Source of the DNA: an uncultured Eubacteriales bacterium
Lineage (GTDB): Bacteria; Bacillota; Clostridia; Oscillospirales; Oscillospiraceae
NCBI GenBank assembly: GCA_900555795.1
Contig: USMP01000014.1
Location: forward strand, 1-11,307
Direction: 5' to 3'
Length of the DNA stretch: 11,307 nucleotides
In this document: positions 1 through 7,163 of the stretch, in pieces
Layout: each line of letters begins with the position of its first letter
Numbering within the stretch: the first letter of the stretch is position 1
Translations under genes and position numbers: made by a program
Notes under the pieces: generated by a model
What the model saw: the letters and a program-made list of their open reading frames with translations, nothing else
Database searches by the model: none
Told to the model about the DNA's origin: nothing

Positions 1-502
1 GCTCATCTATCTGATTGCCAAAATGGTCATACACCTTATAGCCGTTATACTCCTTGGGGTTGTGGCTGGCGGTGACGTTGATGCCGGCGATGGCGTGATA
101 TTCCCGCACGGCGAAGGAAAGCTCCGGCGTGGGGCGCAGGGATTCAAAGATGCGCACATGGATGCCGTTGCCGGCGCATACCTCGGCGGCGGAGCGGGCA
201 AAGTCCATGCTGTGGTGGCGGCAGTCCATGCAGATGGCAACGCCCCGCTTTTTGGCCTCCTCCCCCTCGGCGGCGATGATGTTGGCAAAGCCCTGGGTGG
301 CATGGCGGATCACGTGGACGTTCATATTGTGCAGTCCCACGGCCATGGTGCCCCGCAGCCCGGCTGTGCCGAACTCCAGGGGGCCGTAAAACCGGCTCTC
401 GATCTCCTTGGGGTCTGTTCCAATGGCCTCCAGTTCCGCCCGCTCCCCGGCTGTAAGGGCGGGGCTGGCCAGCCACTTCTCATATTCCTTCCGATAGTCC
501 AT
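1..502 (-). CDS. pgcA: Phospho-sugar mutase (alpha-D-phosphohexomutase), N-terminal fragment
   Basis: The gene encodes a cytoplasmic phosphoglucomutase/phosphomannomutase-type enzyme that interconverts hexose 1- and 6-phosphates, feeding sugar nucleotides for glycolipid and wall polymers. I translated the minus strand from the ATG at 502-500. It gives 167 codons with no stop, and the frame continues past the window start, so only the N-terminal third is present. Residues 1-12 read MDYRKEYEKWLA. An FGTAGLRG motif (substrate/phosphate-binding start of domain 1) lies at about residue 45, and the catalytic phosphoserine loop TASHNPKEYNGYK at about residues 144-156, with the serine in ASHNP. These are diagnostic for the family; the 'KEYNGYK' form fits the PgcA/YhxB-type bacterial branch. 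An AGGAGG site (511-516) sits 8 nt before the ATG, which fixes the start, and a promoter lies just upstream. The gene is divergent from the MFS gene. The exact sugar substrate cannot be told from this part. Confidence 0.9.
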   Translation of the reverse strand, partial: MDYRKEYEKWLASPALTAGERAELEAIGTDPKEIESRFYGPLEFGTAGLRGTMAVGLHNMNVHVIRHATQGFANIIAAEGEEAKKRGVAICMDCRHHSMDFARSAAEVCAGNGIHVRIFESLRPTPELSFAVREYHAIAGINVTASHNPKEYNGYKVYDHFGNQIDE

Positions 503-550
503 ATGGGATCCCTCCTGTATCAAAATGGGTCGTGTCTTTTGGATTCTTTT

Positions 551-579
551 ATTGTAGCAATTCTTGCCTCCGGGTTCAA
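551..579 (-). promoter_or_regulatory. Sigma70-type promoter of the phosphohexomutase gene
   Basis: Read on the minus strand: TTGAAC (574-579) and TACAAT (551-556) separated by 17 nt, the optimal spacing. Transcription should start near 545, giving a leader of about 43 nt that contains the AGGAGG site. The call rests on consensus match and position only. Confidence 0.65.
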
Positions 580-654
580 GTGAAAAAGCAAAAAAGGCCG
601 TGCCGGCGGTGTAATAGGTGAAAAAATCTATATGGGAGATAAAAAAATCCATTA

Positions 655-684
655 TTGACAAGGCTGTTGACCAGCACGTATACT
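655..684 (+). promoter_or_regulatory. Sigma70-type promoter of the MFS transporter gene
   Basis: TTGACA (655-660, perfect -35) and TATACT (679-684, near-perfect -10) are separated by 18 nt. Predicted start is about 691, leaving a leader of about 84 nt before the ATG at 775. That leader contains a small GC-rich hairpin (GGCCGC/GCGGCC, about 736-750). This promoter and the one at 551-579 drive divergent genes from a shared 270-bp intergenic region. Confidence 0.7.
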
Positions 685-774
685 AAGAGAGATCATTTTT
701 CGACACGGCACAGGGCGTTGTAGACCGTGAATACGGGCCGCGGAGCGGCCAGGGCAAAGGAAGCTGGAAGCGCA

Positions 775-1977
775 ATGAAATGGAATTTTACAAAACGGCA
801 GATGCTGGTGCTGACGGGGGCGTCCCTGTTCCAGTGTGCTCTGCTGGGTGTGCTGGCCAACAGCACCGGGGTGCTGCTGACCCAGATCCGCATGGAACTG
901 GAACTGTCCATGACGGAAATATCCGCGTATTATACAATAAAAAGTGTGGTGGGGGCCCTGGGAGGCGCCTTTTTTGCGGCACTGTTTTTCAAGTCGGATA
1001 AAAAACGGTACCTGCTGTTCAACATTTTCACCCTGGTGGCCAGCTATCTGCTGCTGCTGGTGGGAGCGGGGAACTGGCTGTGGTACGTGGCGGCGGCCCT
1101 GTCCGGCGTGTCGTTTTGCACGGCCACGATTATGGTGCCCCATGTGCTGGGGCAGTGGTTCCCGGAAAATATCGGATTTGCCATCGGATTCGCCATGGCC
1201 TTTTCCGGCGTAGGAGGCGCGGTGTTCAATCCGGTGGCCTCGCTGCTCATTGACCACTTTGGCTGGAAGGGTGAGATCCTGATCCTCAGCGCGGTGACGG
1301 TGCTGATCACCATCCCGGCGCTGGGGCTGATGTTTGGGGAGAAGCCCCCTCTTGCGCCGGTCCCGGCCCGGACTGCGGAGGCGACAGCCCCGGCTGCGCC
1401 GGCTCCGGCTGCGGGGCATATGGCGGTGCCGTTTATCCTGTGCTGCCTGGCCATGCTGGGGGGCACGGTGGCAAGTGCCTTTACGCAGTACATCAGTATC
1501 TATGCCCAGGGCGCGGGCTACGCCCTGGCGGTAGGGGCCACGCTGAACTCCTCCATGCAGGTGGGCAATGTGACAGGAAAGCTGATTTTTGGAATTGCCT
1601 GCGACAAGATTGGCATCTGGAAAACCATGTGCCTGGCCATCGCCTGCATCATTGCCGCGTCCCTGTGCTTCATCCTGGTGCCGGGCTGCCTGCCCCTTTT
1701 GTATGTGGCCTCTCTGCTGTACGGCTTCAATTTCGCCCTGATGATGATCAGTGTCTCCCGGTGCAGCGTCTCCGCCTATGGGGCTGACGGCGCCAAGCGG
1801 TACATGGGCTTCCATACCAGCATCAACAGCGCCGCCGGCGCGGTGGTGTCCATGAGCGTGGGACTGCTGTACGACGCCACGGGCAGCTTCATCCCCATAC
1901 TTCTGTTGGGGTCCGGCTTCGGCTGCCTGTCCATTATCGCCGCCATGACCATGGATCGGAGAACCAGCCGCGCCTGA
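775..1977 (+). CDS. MFS transporter (OFA/monocarboxylate-like)
   Basis: This is an integral membrane secondary transporter of about 400 residues with the 12-helix major facilitator layout. Long hydrophobic segments occur throughout. The cytoplasmic loop 2-3 carries a basic FKSDKKR (about 72-78). A matching motif-A-like stretch, GKLIFGIACDKIG (about 268-280), appears in the second half, as expected from the internal duplication of the family. The segment GQWFPENIGFAIGFAMAFSGVG (about 126-147) resembles oxalate/formate-antiporter and monocarboxylate-type MFS proteins, so a small organic acid is a reasonable but unproven substrate. The central loop (about 188-217) is an Ala/Pro-rich linker. I chose the ATG at 775 because purine-rich GGAAG stretches precede it and helix 1 follows directly. 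A GTG at 727 would add 16 residues but has no ribosome binding site. It stands alone in its transcription unit, with its own promoter and a hairpin after the stop. Confidence 0.85.
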   Translation: MKWNFTKRQMLVLTGASLFQCALLGVLANSTGVLLTQIRMELELSMTEISAYYTIKSVVGALGGAFFAALFFKSDKKRYLLFNIFTLVASYLLLLVGAGNWLWYVAAALSGVSFCTATIMVPHVLGQWFPENIGFAIGFAMAFSGVGGAVFNPVASLLIDHFGWKGEILILSAVTVLITIPALGLMFGEKPPLAPVPARTAEATAPAAPAPAAGHMAVPFILCCLAMLGGTVASAFTQYISIYAQGAGYALAVGATLNSSMQVGNVTGKLIFGIACDKIGIWKTMCLAIACIIAASLCFILVPGCLPLLYVASLLYGFNFALMMISVSRCSVSAYGADGAKRYMGFHTSINSAAGAVVSMSVGLLYDATGSFIPILLLGSGFGCLSIIAAMTMDRRTSRA

Positions 1978-1982
1978 GTGCC

Positions 1983-2028
1983 GGACAAGGACTCCCCCCG
2001 GACATTTGCCCGGGGGGAGTCCTTGTCC
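1983..2028. terminator. Perfect 19-bp hairpin between convergent genes
   Basis: Arms 1983-2001 and 2010-2028 are exact reverse complements, with an 8-nt loop. The hairpin starts 6 nt after the MFS stop and ends 30 nt before the rlmH stop. Its symmetry and position between converging genes suggest a bidirectional transcription stop. There is no T-run on either side, so it is not a textbook intrinsic terminator; it may instead block 3' exonuclease or read-through. Confidence 0.55.
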
Positions 2029-2057
2029 TATATTGCGGGGAGATTCCGGTGCTGGAA

Positions 2058-2540
2058 TCACTTGTGGTACCGGCTGCCCTCCAGGATCTGGTAGCCCCGG
2101 TACAGCTGCTCCAAAAGCATCACCCGGGCCAGGTGGTGGGGAAAGGTCATGGGCGACATGCTCAGGCACAGGTCCGCCTGAGCCTTCAAAGACGGATGCA
2201 GTCCCACGCTGCCTCCGATGAGAAAGATCAGCTGGCTGCGGCCCTCCAGGCCGAAGCGCATGAGGCGCTGGGCCAGGTCCTCGCTGGAGAGCGGCTGGCC
2301 CTCGATGCACAGGGCGATGAGGGCCCCGCCCCGGGGCAGTTTCTCCCGGATGGAGGCGGCCTCCCGCTCCAGGGCGGCGTCAATATCCCCCTGGGTGGGG
2401 GCGTCCCCCAGGCGCTGTTCCGCCAGTTCCAGGATGTCCAGCTTACAGTGGTGCTGGAGGCGCTTGGCGTATTCAGCCGCCGCCTCCATATAGAATTTCT
2501 CTTTCAGCTTCCCCACACAGAGGATGGTTACTCGCTGCAT
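2058..2540 (-). CDS. rlmH: 23S rRNA (pseudouridine1915-N3)-methyltransferase RlmH
   Basis: RlmH is a SPOUT-class methyltransferase that uses SAM to methylate pseudouridine 1915 in helix 69 of 23S rRNA, acting on assembled 70S ribosomes. The 160-residue product has the usual length (about 155-160). The start VTILCVGKLKEKFY (4-17) is typical. The C-terminal half holds the trefoil-knot SAM site: FLIGGSVGL (about 105-113), then MSPMTFPHHLARVMLLEQLYRGYQILEGSRYHK to the end, and the YHK terminus is a family hallmark. The ATG at 2540 lies inside the end of walJ (13-bp overlap) and is preceded by GGAGAAG, so the two are probably translationally coupled. rlmH next to walJ at the end of the wal cluster is a common Firmicutes arrangement. 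Confidence 0.95.
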   Translation of the reverse strand: MQRVTILCVGKLKEKFYMEAAAEYAKRLQHHCKLDILELAEQRLGDAPTQGDIDAALEREAASIREKLPRGGALIALCIEGQPLSSEDLAQRLMRFGLEGRSQLIFLIGGSVGLHPSLKAQADLCLSMSPMTFPHHLARVMLLEQLYRGYQILEGSRYHK

Positions 2541-3325
2541 GGCGACTTCTCCAATCGATATACTTCGCTGGGACCGGTCCGGGGCGCCACGGAGAGGCGG
2601 CCTCCGTAGCCCGCGGCCTCCAGCTGGCTGCCTACGGTGTGCAGGGCGGCCTGGGGGGTGTTGTTCTCGGCGCTGAGGTGGGCCAACAGGATGGAGCGGG
2701 TACCCCGGCGGGCGCTCTCGGCGGCAAACCGGGCGGCGTCCTCATTGCTGAGATGGCCCTGATTGCCCATAATCCGGCGTTTCAGGTAGTAGGGGTAGGG
2801 ACCGGAGAGAAGCATGTCCGTGTCATGGTTGCTCTCCAGCACCAGCAGTTCCGCCCCCAGCAGGCGGCGGCCGGTCTCCTCCAGAATATAGCCGGTATCG
2901 GTGAGGTAGCCTATGTCTCCGTCGGGGGTATGGATGCGGAAACCGGCGCTCTCGGCACAGTCATGGCTGGTGGGCAGCACCGCCACCGTTACGTCCCCCA
3001 CAGCAGCCTCCTGGCCCAGCGGGACGCTGCGCAGCAGCGGTTCAATCCCCGCCAGCCGGCAGCTCAGCTGCCGGGCGGTGCCGGGGGTGCAAAGGATGGG
3101 GGTGCGGTATTTTTTGATGTAGGTGGCCAGTCCGTTGATGTGGTCCACGTGCTCGTGGGTGATGAGCACACCGGCCAGATCCCCGGCCTCCAGGCCAGCC
3201 TGGGCCAGAGCCTGGCAGATCCGGCGGCAGGAGATGCCCATATCGATGAGCAGATGGACGCTGCCATGGGACAGCAGAGAGGCGTTGCCGGACGAGCCGC
3301 TGGCAATGGTGTGGAAACAGGTCAT
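2528..3325 (-). CDS. walJ: MBL-fold metallohydrolase WalJ (YycJ/VicX)
   Basis: This 265-residue cytoplasmic metallo-beta-lactamase-fold protein belongs to the YycJ/VicX/WalJ family, which is tied to the WalRK cell-wall signalling operon. Members have been reported as DNA-acting nucleases, and their exact role is still debated. Visible motifs in order are SGSSGN (9-14), the metal-binding HEHVDH (57-62, HxHxDH), SHD (120-122), YLTDTG (140-145, with the bridging Asp), ESNHD (164-168), GHLSN (190-194) and the late metal-ligand motif AHLSAENN (215-222). All expected ligands are present, so it should be active. The ATG at 3325 follows a GAGG site by 5 nt. It lies 75 bp after murA, with a hairpin in the gap, and overlaps rlmH. 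Confidence 0.92.
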   Translation of the reverse strand: MTCFHTIASGSSGNASLLSHGSVHLLIDMGISCRRICQALAQAGLEAGDLAGVLITHEHVDHINGLATYIKKYRTPILCTPGTARQLSCRLAGIEPLLRSVPLGQEAAVGDVTVAVLPTSHDCAESAGFRIHTPDGDIGYLTDTGYILEETGRRLLGAELLVLESNHDTDMLLSGPYPYYLKRRIMGNQGHLSNEDAARFAAESARRGTRSILLAHLSAENNTPQAALHTVGSQLEAAGYGGRLSVAPRTGPSEVYRLEKSPCSE

Positions 3326-3345
3326 ATGTACCTCACAGCGCAGAA

Positions 3346-3375
3346 CAAAGCGCCCGGCGCAGGCAGGGCGCTTTG
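3346..3375 (-). promoter_or_regulatory. Intercistronic hairpin between murA and walJ
   Basis: Arms 3346-3355 and 3366-3375 form a perfect 10-bp GC-rich stem (CAAAGCGCCC / GGGCGCTTTG) with a 10-nt loop. No T-run follows in the minus direction, so it more likely stabilises or trims the mRNA, or causes partial attenuation, than terminates. The walJ ribosome binding site follows closely. Confidence 0.45.
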
Positions 3376-3400
3376 CGCGATATCATGAAAAATTGGTTTG

Positions 3401-4699
3401 TCAGCCCGCGCTGGATACGGCGGGCTCCTCCTCGGCCTCCTCCACGGAGTGGATGTTGCCGCCTATGGCCCGCAGCTTGCCGATGACGTCCTCATAGCCC
3501 CGCTCAATATACTGCACGTTGGTAATTTCGCTGATGCCGTGGGCGGCCAGGGCGGCGATGAGCATGGCCGCGCCGGCGCGCAGGTCGCAGGCCTCCAGCT
3601 GGGCGCCGGTGAGGTGGTCCACGCCCTCAATAATGGCCAGATTACCGTCCACCTGAATCTGGGCGCCCATGCGCTTGAACTCATCCGTATAGCGGAAGCG
3701 GCTGCTCCACACGCTGTCGGTAATGATGCTGGTGCCCTGGGCCAGGCACAGAGCCGCCGCCATCTGGGGCTGCATATCTGTGGGGAAGCCGGGGTAGGGC
3801 AGGGCCTTGATGTTGGTGCGGATCAGGGGGCCGTAGCGGCTGACCAGGAGGCTGTCGTCGATCTCCTGGATCTCCAGGCCCATCTCCGTCAGCTTGGCGG
3901 TGATGCAGTCCATATGCTTCGGAATGATGTTGCACACCTTTACCTGCCCGCCGCATGCCGCCACCGCGGCCATGTAGGTGCCCGCCTCAATCTGGTCGGG
4001 GATGATGGAGTAGCTGCCGCCCCGGAGAGCGTCCACCCCGCGGATCTTGATAACGTCGGTGCCGGCACCCATAATATTGGCGCCCATGGAGTTGAGGAAA
4101 TTGGCCACGTCCACCACGTGGGGCTCCTTGGCCACGTTCTCCACCACCGTCAGCCCCTCGGCCAGGGTGGCGGCCAGCATGATGTTGATGGTGGCCCCTA
4201 CGGAGACCTTATCCAAAAAGATGTTGGCGCCCTTCAGCCGGCCTCCGGCGGCCTCCGCCAGCACGAAGCCGCTCTGGGTGTCCACCTGGGCCCCCAGCGC
4301 CTTGAAGCCCTTCAGATGCTGGTCGATGGGCCGGGTGCCGCCAAAATCACAGCCGCCGGGCAGGGCCACATCCGCATAGCCGAAGCGGCCCAGGAGGCTG
4401 CCCAGCATGTAGTAGGAGGCCCGGCAGCGGCGGGCCGACTCATAAGGCACCCGCCGGTTGTGGAGGCGGGAGCAGTCAATCTCCACCGTGTGGAGGTTGA
4501 CAGAGCGCACCCTGGCGCCCAGATCCTGTAAAATCCCCAACAGCAGCTTTACGTCGCTGATCTGGGGAATGTTTTCGATGCGGCAGGGCCCGCTGACCAT
4601 CAGGGCAGCGGGAATGATCGCCACGGCCGCGTTTTTCGCGCCGCTGATATGGATTTCTCCAAACAAGGGACGTCCGCCCTCGACAATATACCTGGTCAA
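3401..4699 (-). CDS. murA: UDP-N-acetylglucosamine 1-carboxyvinyltransferase MurA
   Basis: MurA transfers enolpyruvate from PEP to UDP-GlcNAc, the first committed step of peptidoglycan synthesis, in the cytoplasm; it is the fosfomycin target. From the TTG at 4699 the product is 432 residues, matching the family (about 417-436). Seen motifs: GAKNA (20-24, the catalytic Lys-Asn pair), RCRASYYMLGSLLGRFG (91-107), the active-site loop PGGCDFGGTRPIDQH with the fosfomycin-reactive Cys at 117, and YPGFPTDMQPQ with the conserved Asp. RPIDQHLKGF resembles the MurZ/MurA2 type common in low-GC Gram-positives. I reject the ATG at 4774: it adds 25 non-conserved residues, whereas the TTG has an AGAGGTG site 7 nt upstream and starts directly at the conserved TRYIVEGG. 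The gene sits between yycI and walJ and has its own promoter. The C-terminal tail (EEAEEEPAVSSAG) is acidic and not conserved. Confidence 0.95.
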   Translation of the reverse strand: MTRYIVEGGRPLFGEIHISGAKNAAVAIIPAALMVSGPCRIENIPQISDVKLLLGILQDLGARVRSVNLHTVEIDCSRLHNRRVPYESARRCRASYYMLGSLLGRFGYADVALPGGCDFGGTRPIDQHLKGFKALGAQVDTQSGFVLAEAAGGRLKGANIFLDKVSVGATINIMLAATLAEGLTVVENVAKEPHVVDVANFLNSMGANIMGAGTDVIKIRGVDALRGGSYSIIPDQIEAGTYMAAVAACGGQVKVCNIIPKHMDCITAKLTEMGLEIQEIDDSLLVSRYGPLIRTNIKALPYPGFPTDMQPQMAAALCLAQGTSIITDSVWSSRFRYTDEFKRMGAQIQVDGNLAIIEGVDHLTGAQLEACDLRAGAAMLIAALAAHGISEITNVQYIERGYEDVIGKLRAIGGNIHSVEEAEEEPAVSSAG

Positions 4700-4706
4700 A
4701 GATTTG

Positions 4707-4713
4707 CACCTCT
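4707..4713 (-). promoter_or_regulatory. Ribosome binding site that sets the TTG start of murA
   Basis: AGAGGTG on the minus strand lies 7 nt before the TTG at 4699-4697. There is no comparable site before the upstream ATG at 4774. This decides the start codon. Confidence 0.75.
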
Positions 4714-4735
4714 TTGTAGTTGTATAGGAAATATG

Positions 4736-4762
4736 GGCCTGCAAGTACAGTGTACCCAGGCC
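4736..4762 (-). promoter_or_regulatory. Stem-loop in the murA leader
   Basis: The outer arms GGCCTG (4757-4762, minus strand) and CAGGCC (4736-4741) enclose a second small stem GTAC-ACT-GTAC. It lies in the predicted 5' leader, about 23 nt upstream of the ribosome binding site. A role in mRNA stability or translation is possible but not shown. Confidence 0.35.
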
Positions 4763-4819
4763 GCCACACTTCATACCGGAAAAACTGGTAATCAGTAGAC
4801 ATAATCACAGATATCATCC

Positions 4820-4847
4820 AGTATAACAGGTTTTGGCATAAAATCAA
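4820..4847 (-). promoter_or_regulatory. Sigma70-type promoter upstream of murA
   Basis: On the minus strand, TTGATT (4842-4847) and TATACT (4820-4825) are separated by 16 nt. The predicted start near 4814 gives a leader of about 115 nt to the TTG. It would let murA-walJ-rlmH be transcribed separately from the wal genes upstream. Confidence 0.55.
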
Positions 4848-4891
4848 TGGGCAGCAGCTAAAAAGACTTCATAAAATTTTAATAATTTATT

Positions 4892-4930
4892 CCGCCGGTT
4901 TTGGACAAAGGGAGAGGGACCTACCGGCGG
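4892..4930 (-). terminator. Possible terminator overlapping the yycI stop codon
   Basis: CCGCCGGT and ACCGGCGG (4923-4930 and 4892-4899) form a perfect 8-bp GC stem around a 23-nt loop, followed in the minus direction by AT-rich DNA (about 4862-4891) that is not a clean T-run. Together with the murA promoter just downstream it suggests a transcription-unit border. The loop is long, so confidence is limited. Confidence 0.35.
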
Positions 4931-5333
4931 GAGACCAGACCGGTCCCGCAGTCCACCAGGAAGGAGTAGGTGTCCGTTTCCACCAGCCAGACAGGAAGAA
5001 GGCGAAGGGTGGAGGAGACATTTTGCAGCTGGTAGACACACCGGATGCTCCTGACCTCGCTGCAGATGACGCCGGCGCTGTTGCGGTAGTCCAAAAAGCG
5101 CAGCAGAGCGGTGGCGCAGGTAAGAGGCTCATCCGGCTCCATCAGGGCGTTTTCCAGGCTGGCGTAGGCCCCGGTGACGCCGGTCAGGACTCCCCGGTCA
5201 AAGTGAAGGGTGAGGCCGCAGTCCAGCACCGGCACATCACTCACATATTGGGTGAGGGTGATGTCCCCGGTACCGCCGGATACCTGGCTGCTGACGTCGC
5301 CGTAGCCGAAGTCCTGGCAAAACCCCTCCACAA

Positions 5334-5359
5334 AGGCATCCATATCCGCCACAGGCAGG
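5334..5359. repeat. 26-nt direct repeat in yycI, copy 2
   Basis: Identical to 5459-5484 over 26 nt. Read on the minus strand both copies encode LPVADMDA, but in different frames as the sequence stands (offset 125). With the missing base restored they would be exactly 42 codons apart and in frame. Confidence 0.85.
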
Positions 5360-5458
5360 TCCCGGGGCAGGGAGACGGCGAAGTCTGCGGCGACTCCCTC
5401 CCGCTCCATGGCCTCCGCCTTGGCGGTGAGGACGGCATTGGCCGCCTCGTTTTCACAG

Positions 5459-5484
5459 AGGCATCCATATCCGCCACAGGCAGG
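5459..5484. repeat. 26-nt direct repeat in yycI, copy 1
   Basis: Partner of 5334-5359. Similarity continues weakly on the side toward the gene's 3' end (one mismatch, then four matching bases) and then stops. It lies immediately upstream, in gene direction, of the T-run where the frame is lost. Confidence 0.85.
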
Positions 5485-5882
5485 GAGAGCTGGCTGCCGT
5501 CAAAGCTGCCGCCGGCCCGAAACTGGAGGGAGCCGGCGGCGGCGGTGTAGGTGCAGATGCCGCCGCCCTGGCTGCTGACCGCGGCCGGCTCACCCAGCAC
5601 GGTGGCGGCAATGGCGGCCTCCGTCTCCTCCCGGCGGACCAGGGACACGGGGGGCAGGGCCTCCTGCAGCGGCTCCACATCCTCTCCCAGGGACAGCTGG
5701 CTACCCAGGCACAGGCTTTCAAGCTGCTTGACCGTCTCCCTCTGGTTCCAGCGGAACTGGAGGTACTGATAGCCCAGCAGCAGCGCCAGGCACAGATTCA
5801 GCAGCAGCAGAATGAGGATGGCGATATTTTTCAGCCGATAGGTTTCCACGGCGCTGTGCCTCCTTTCCAGAATATGAGGGAA

Positions 5883-7163
5883 TCAGCCCGCCAGCCACTG
5901 CGCGCTGATGGTGCCGCTCCCCGTGTCCTCATAGCCCACCGCCAGCTGGGCCTCCGGGTAGATGGATGCCACGGCGATGGCCTGGGCCGGGGGCAGCAGA
6001 GGGGTGACGCTCTCCTGGGGGAGATAGGCCCGGCAGTGGTAGCGGAAAGCGGTGATGGTTCGTCCTGTGATGGTGAGGGAAAGGGCGGCACCGCCGGCGC
6101 CGTCAGAAAAAAAGACGGGGTAGCCGGCACAGCGGTAGCCGAAGGTAATGAGAAAGCCCTCCTCCGTCTGTTCCAGGCCTGTCAGGTACAGCCCGTCGCC
6201 GCCGGTACCCTCCGAGAGGGCGTCGGCCAGGCGCCGGGCGGCATTGAGAGCCTCCGGCACGGTGGGGGTCTGACCGGCAGCCGGCACCTGGTAGAGGGCC
6301 GCGGTGACACTCTCGTCCCCGGCGTAGACGACGGTGCCGTCGGATGTGAGGCGCAGGGTGCGGGGGGATTCCACCACCACCTCCGCCCCGCTGCTCTCGG
6401 TGTAGCGGGAGTTGGTGTGGGCATTGAAGTCCAGGGCGGTGAGCAGGGAGTAGGTGGAGTAGCCGGCGGGCACCTGGGCCAGCAGATCCACAGGCTCCGT
6501 CAGAGAAGCCACCAGCACCGTGTAGGGCGCCAGGGTGGCGTAGTTGGACTCGTAAGCGAAGGCGGCGCTGTTGGGAGAGAAGTCGTCCGCCAGGTCGCTT
6601 ACGGCGGAGACGGGCAGGGCGGTACGGCAGCGGAAGATGGAGCCGTCCTGGCTGATGAGATAGAGGGCGGCGGCGCCGGCGTCCTCGGTGGTGAGGGCCA
6701 TAGCCCGCACGGGGCGGTCCAGATCCGACTCCGTGCCCAGCCAGGCGGCCACTACCGCCAGGGGCAGTTCCACCGTCAGATCCACGTACAGGCAGGGGGA
6801 GTCCAGTGCCTCCCGCAGTGTCAGATCCGCCGTGGCGCCCACCACATCGGCGGAACCCAGCGCGTCCCGAAAGAGGGGGCTGATCTGCTGAAAGCCGGGA
6901 TCGTCTGTGGACATGTACAGCTGGCCGAAGCGCCCGTAGGTCCGGTCGCCTGTCACCACCAGGTGCAGGGAGGAGAGCAGGTCCGCCAGGTCCTCCTCCT
7001 GAGGCTGCCCGATGCTCTGGCCGCCGGCGGAGAGCAGGGACTGGAAGCGCTCACCCCAGGAGTAGCCCAGCAGCGGTGTGCGGGTGAGGAGGAACAGGGC
7101 GGAGGCGGTGAGCAGGATCAGCACCAGATTTTGCAGGCGGCCCACGGCCTTCTTCCTATTCAT
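5883..7163 (-). CDS. yycH: YycH-like WalK regulatory protein
   Basis: This 426-residue protein has an N-terminal membrane helix (about 12-28, NLVLILLTASALFLLT) after a basic start (MNRKKAVGR), with the rest predicted outside the membrane, as in YycH. YycH works with YycI at the membrane to tune the WalK sensor kinase that controls wall hydrolases. The central LDFNAHTNSRYTESSGAEVVVE region (about 242-265) resembles the conserved block of the YycH family; the remainder is divergent, as is usual for this poorly conserved family. The start is firm: AGGAGG lies 6 nt before the ATG, which overlaps the kinase stop codon by 8 bp, a classic coupled junction. yycI follows 33 bp downstream. The name rests on topology, the local motif and position. 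Confidence 0.75.
   Translation of the reverse strand: MNRKKAVGRLQNLVLILLTASALFLLTRTPLLGYSWGERFQSLLSAGGQSIGQPQEEDLADLLSSLHLVVTGDRTYGRFGQLYMSTDDPGFQQISPLFRDALGSADVVGATADLTLREALDSPCLYVDLTVELPLAVVAAWLGTESDLDRPVRAMALTTEDAGAAALYLISQDGSIFRCRTALPVSAVSDLADDFSPNSAAFAYESNYATLAPYTVLVASLTEPVDLLAQVPAGYSTYSLLTALDFNAHTNSRYTESSGAEVVVESPRTLRLTSDGTVVYAGDESVTAALYQVPAAGQTPTVPEALNAARRLADALSEGTGGDGLYLTGLEQTEEGFLITFGYRCAGYPVFFSDGAGGAALSLTITGRTITAFRYHCRAYLPQESVTPLLPPAQAIAVASIYPEAQLAVGYEDTGSGTISAQWLAG

Larger units (their letters stand above)
4921..5849 (-). pseudogene. yycI: YycI-like WalK regulator, broken by a 1-base frameshift
   Basis: YycI-type proteins are membrane-anchored partners of YycH that modulate the WalK kinase. 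The GTG start at 5849 has a perfect AGGAGG 9 nt upstream. Residues about 9-27 (AILILLLLNLCLALLLGYQ) form the single N-terminal membrane helix, and the rest should be extracytoplasmic. The frame from 5849 is sensible to about 5450. The product then continues in another frame (ending at TAG 4921-4923), with conserved-looking sequence such as FGYGDVSSQ and LTLHFDRGVLTGVTGAY. Adding one T to the T-run at 5450-5453 restores a single 309-residue frame (..DASVKNEAANAVLTAKAEAM..), close to the family length plus a short extension. So this is either a single-base sequencing or assembly error or a true frameshift. Identification rests on topology and on position after yycH. A 26-nt repeat lies beside the break. 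Confidence 0.7.

Noticed and set aside
652..2310. Long minus-strand open frame of 552 codons
   Set aside because: It overlaps the MFS gene and rlmH, and its product is Gly/His/Gln/Arg-rich low-complexity sequence with no motifs. It is an antisense by-product of high GC.
3398..4531. Plus-strand open frame of 377 codons opposite murA
   Set aside because: murA on the other strand is unmistakable over its full length; this frame is its GC-driven mirror.
4700..4774. ATG at 4774 as the murA start
   Set aside because: It adds 25 residues with no family similarity, and there is no ribosome binding site before it; the TTG at 4699 has AGAGGTG and begins at the conserved N-terminus.
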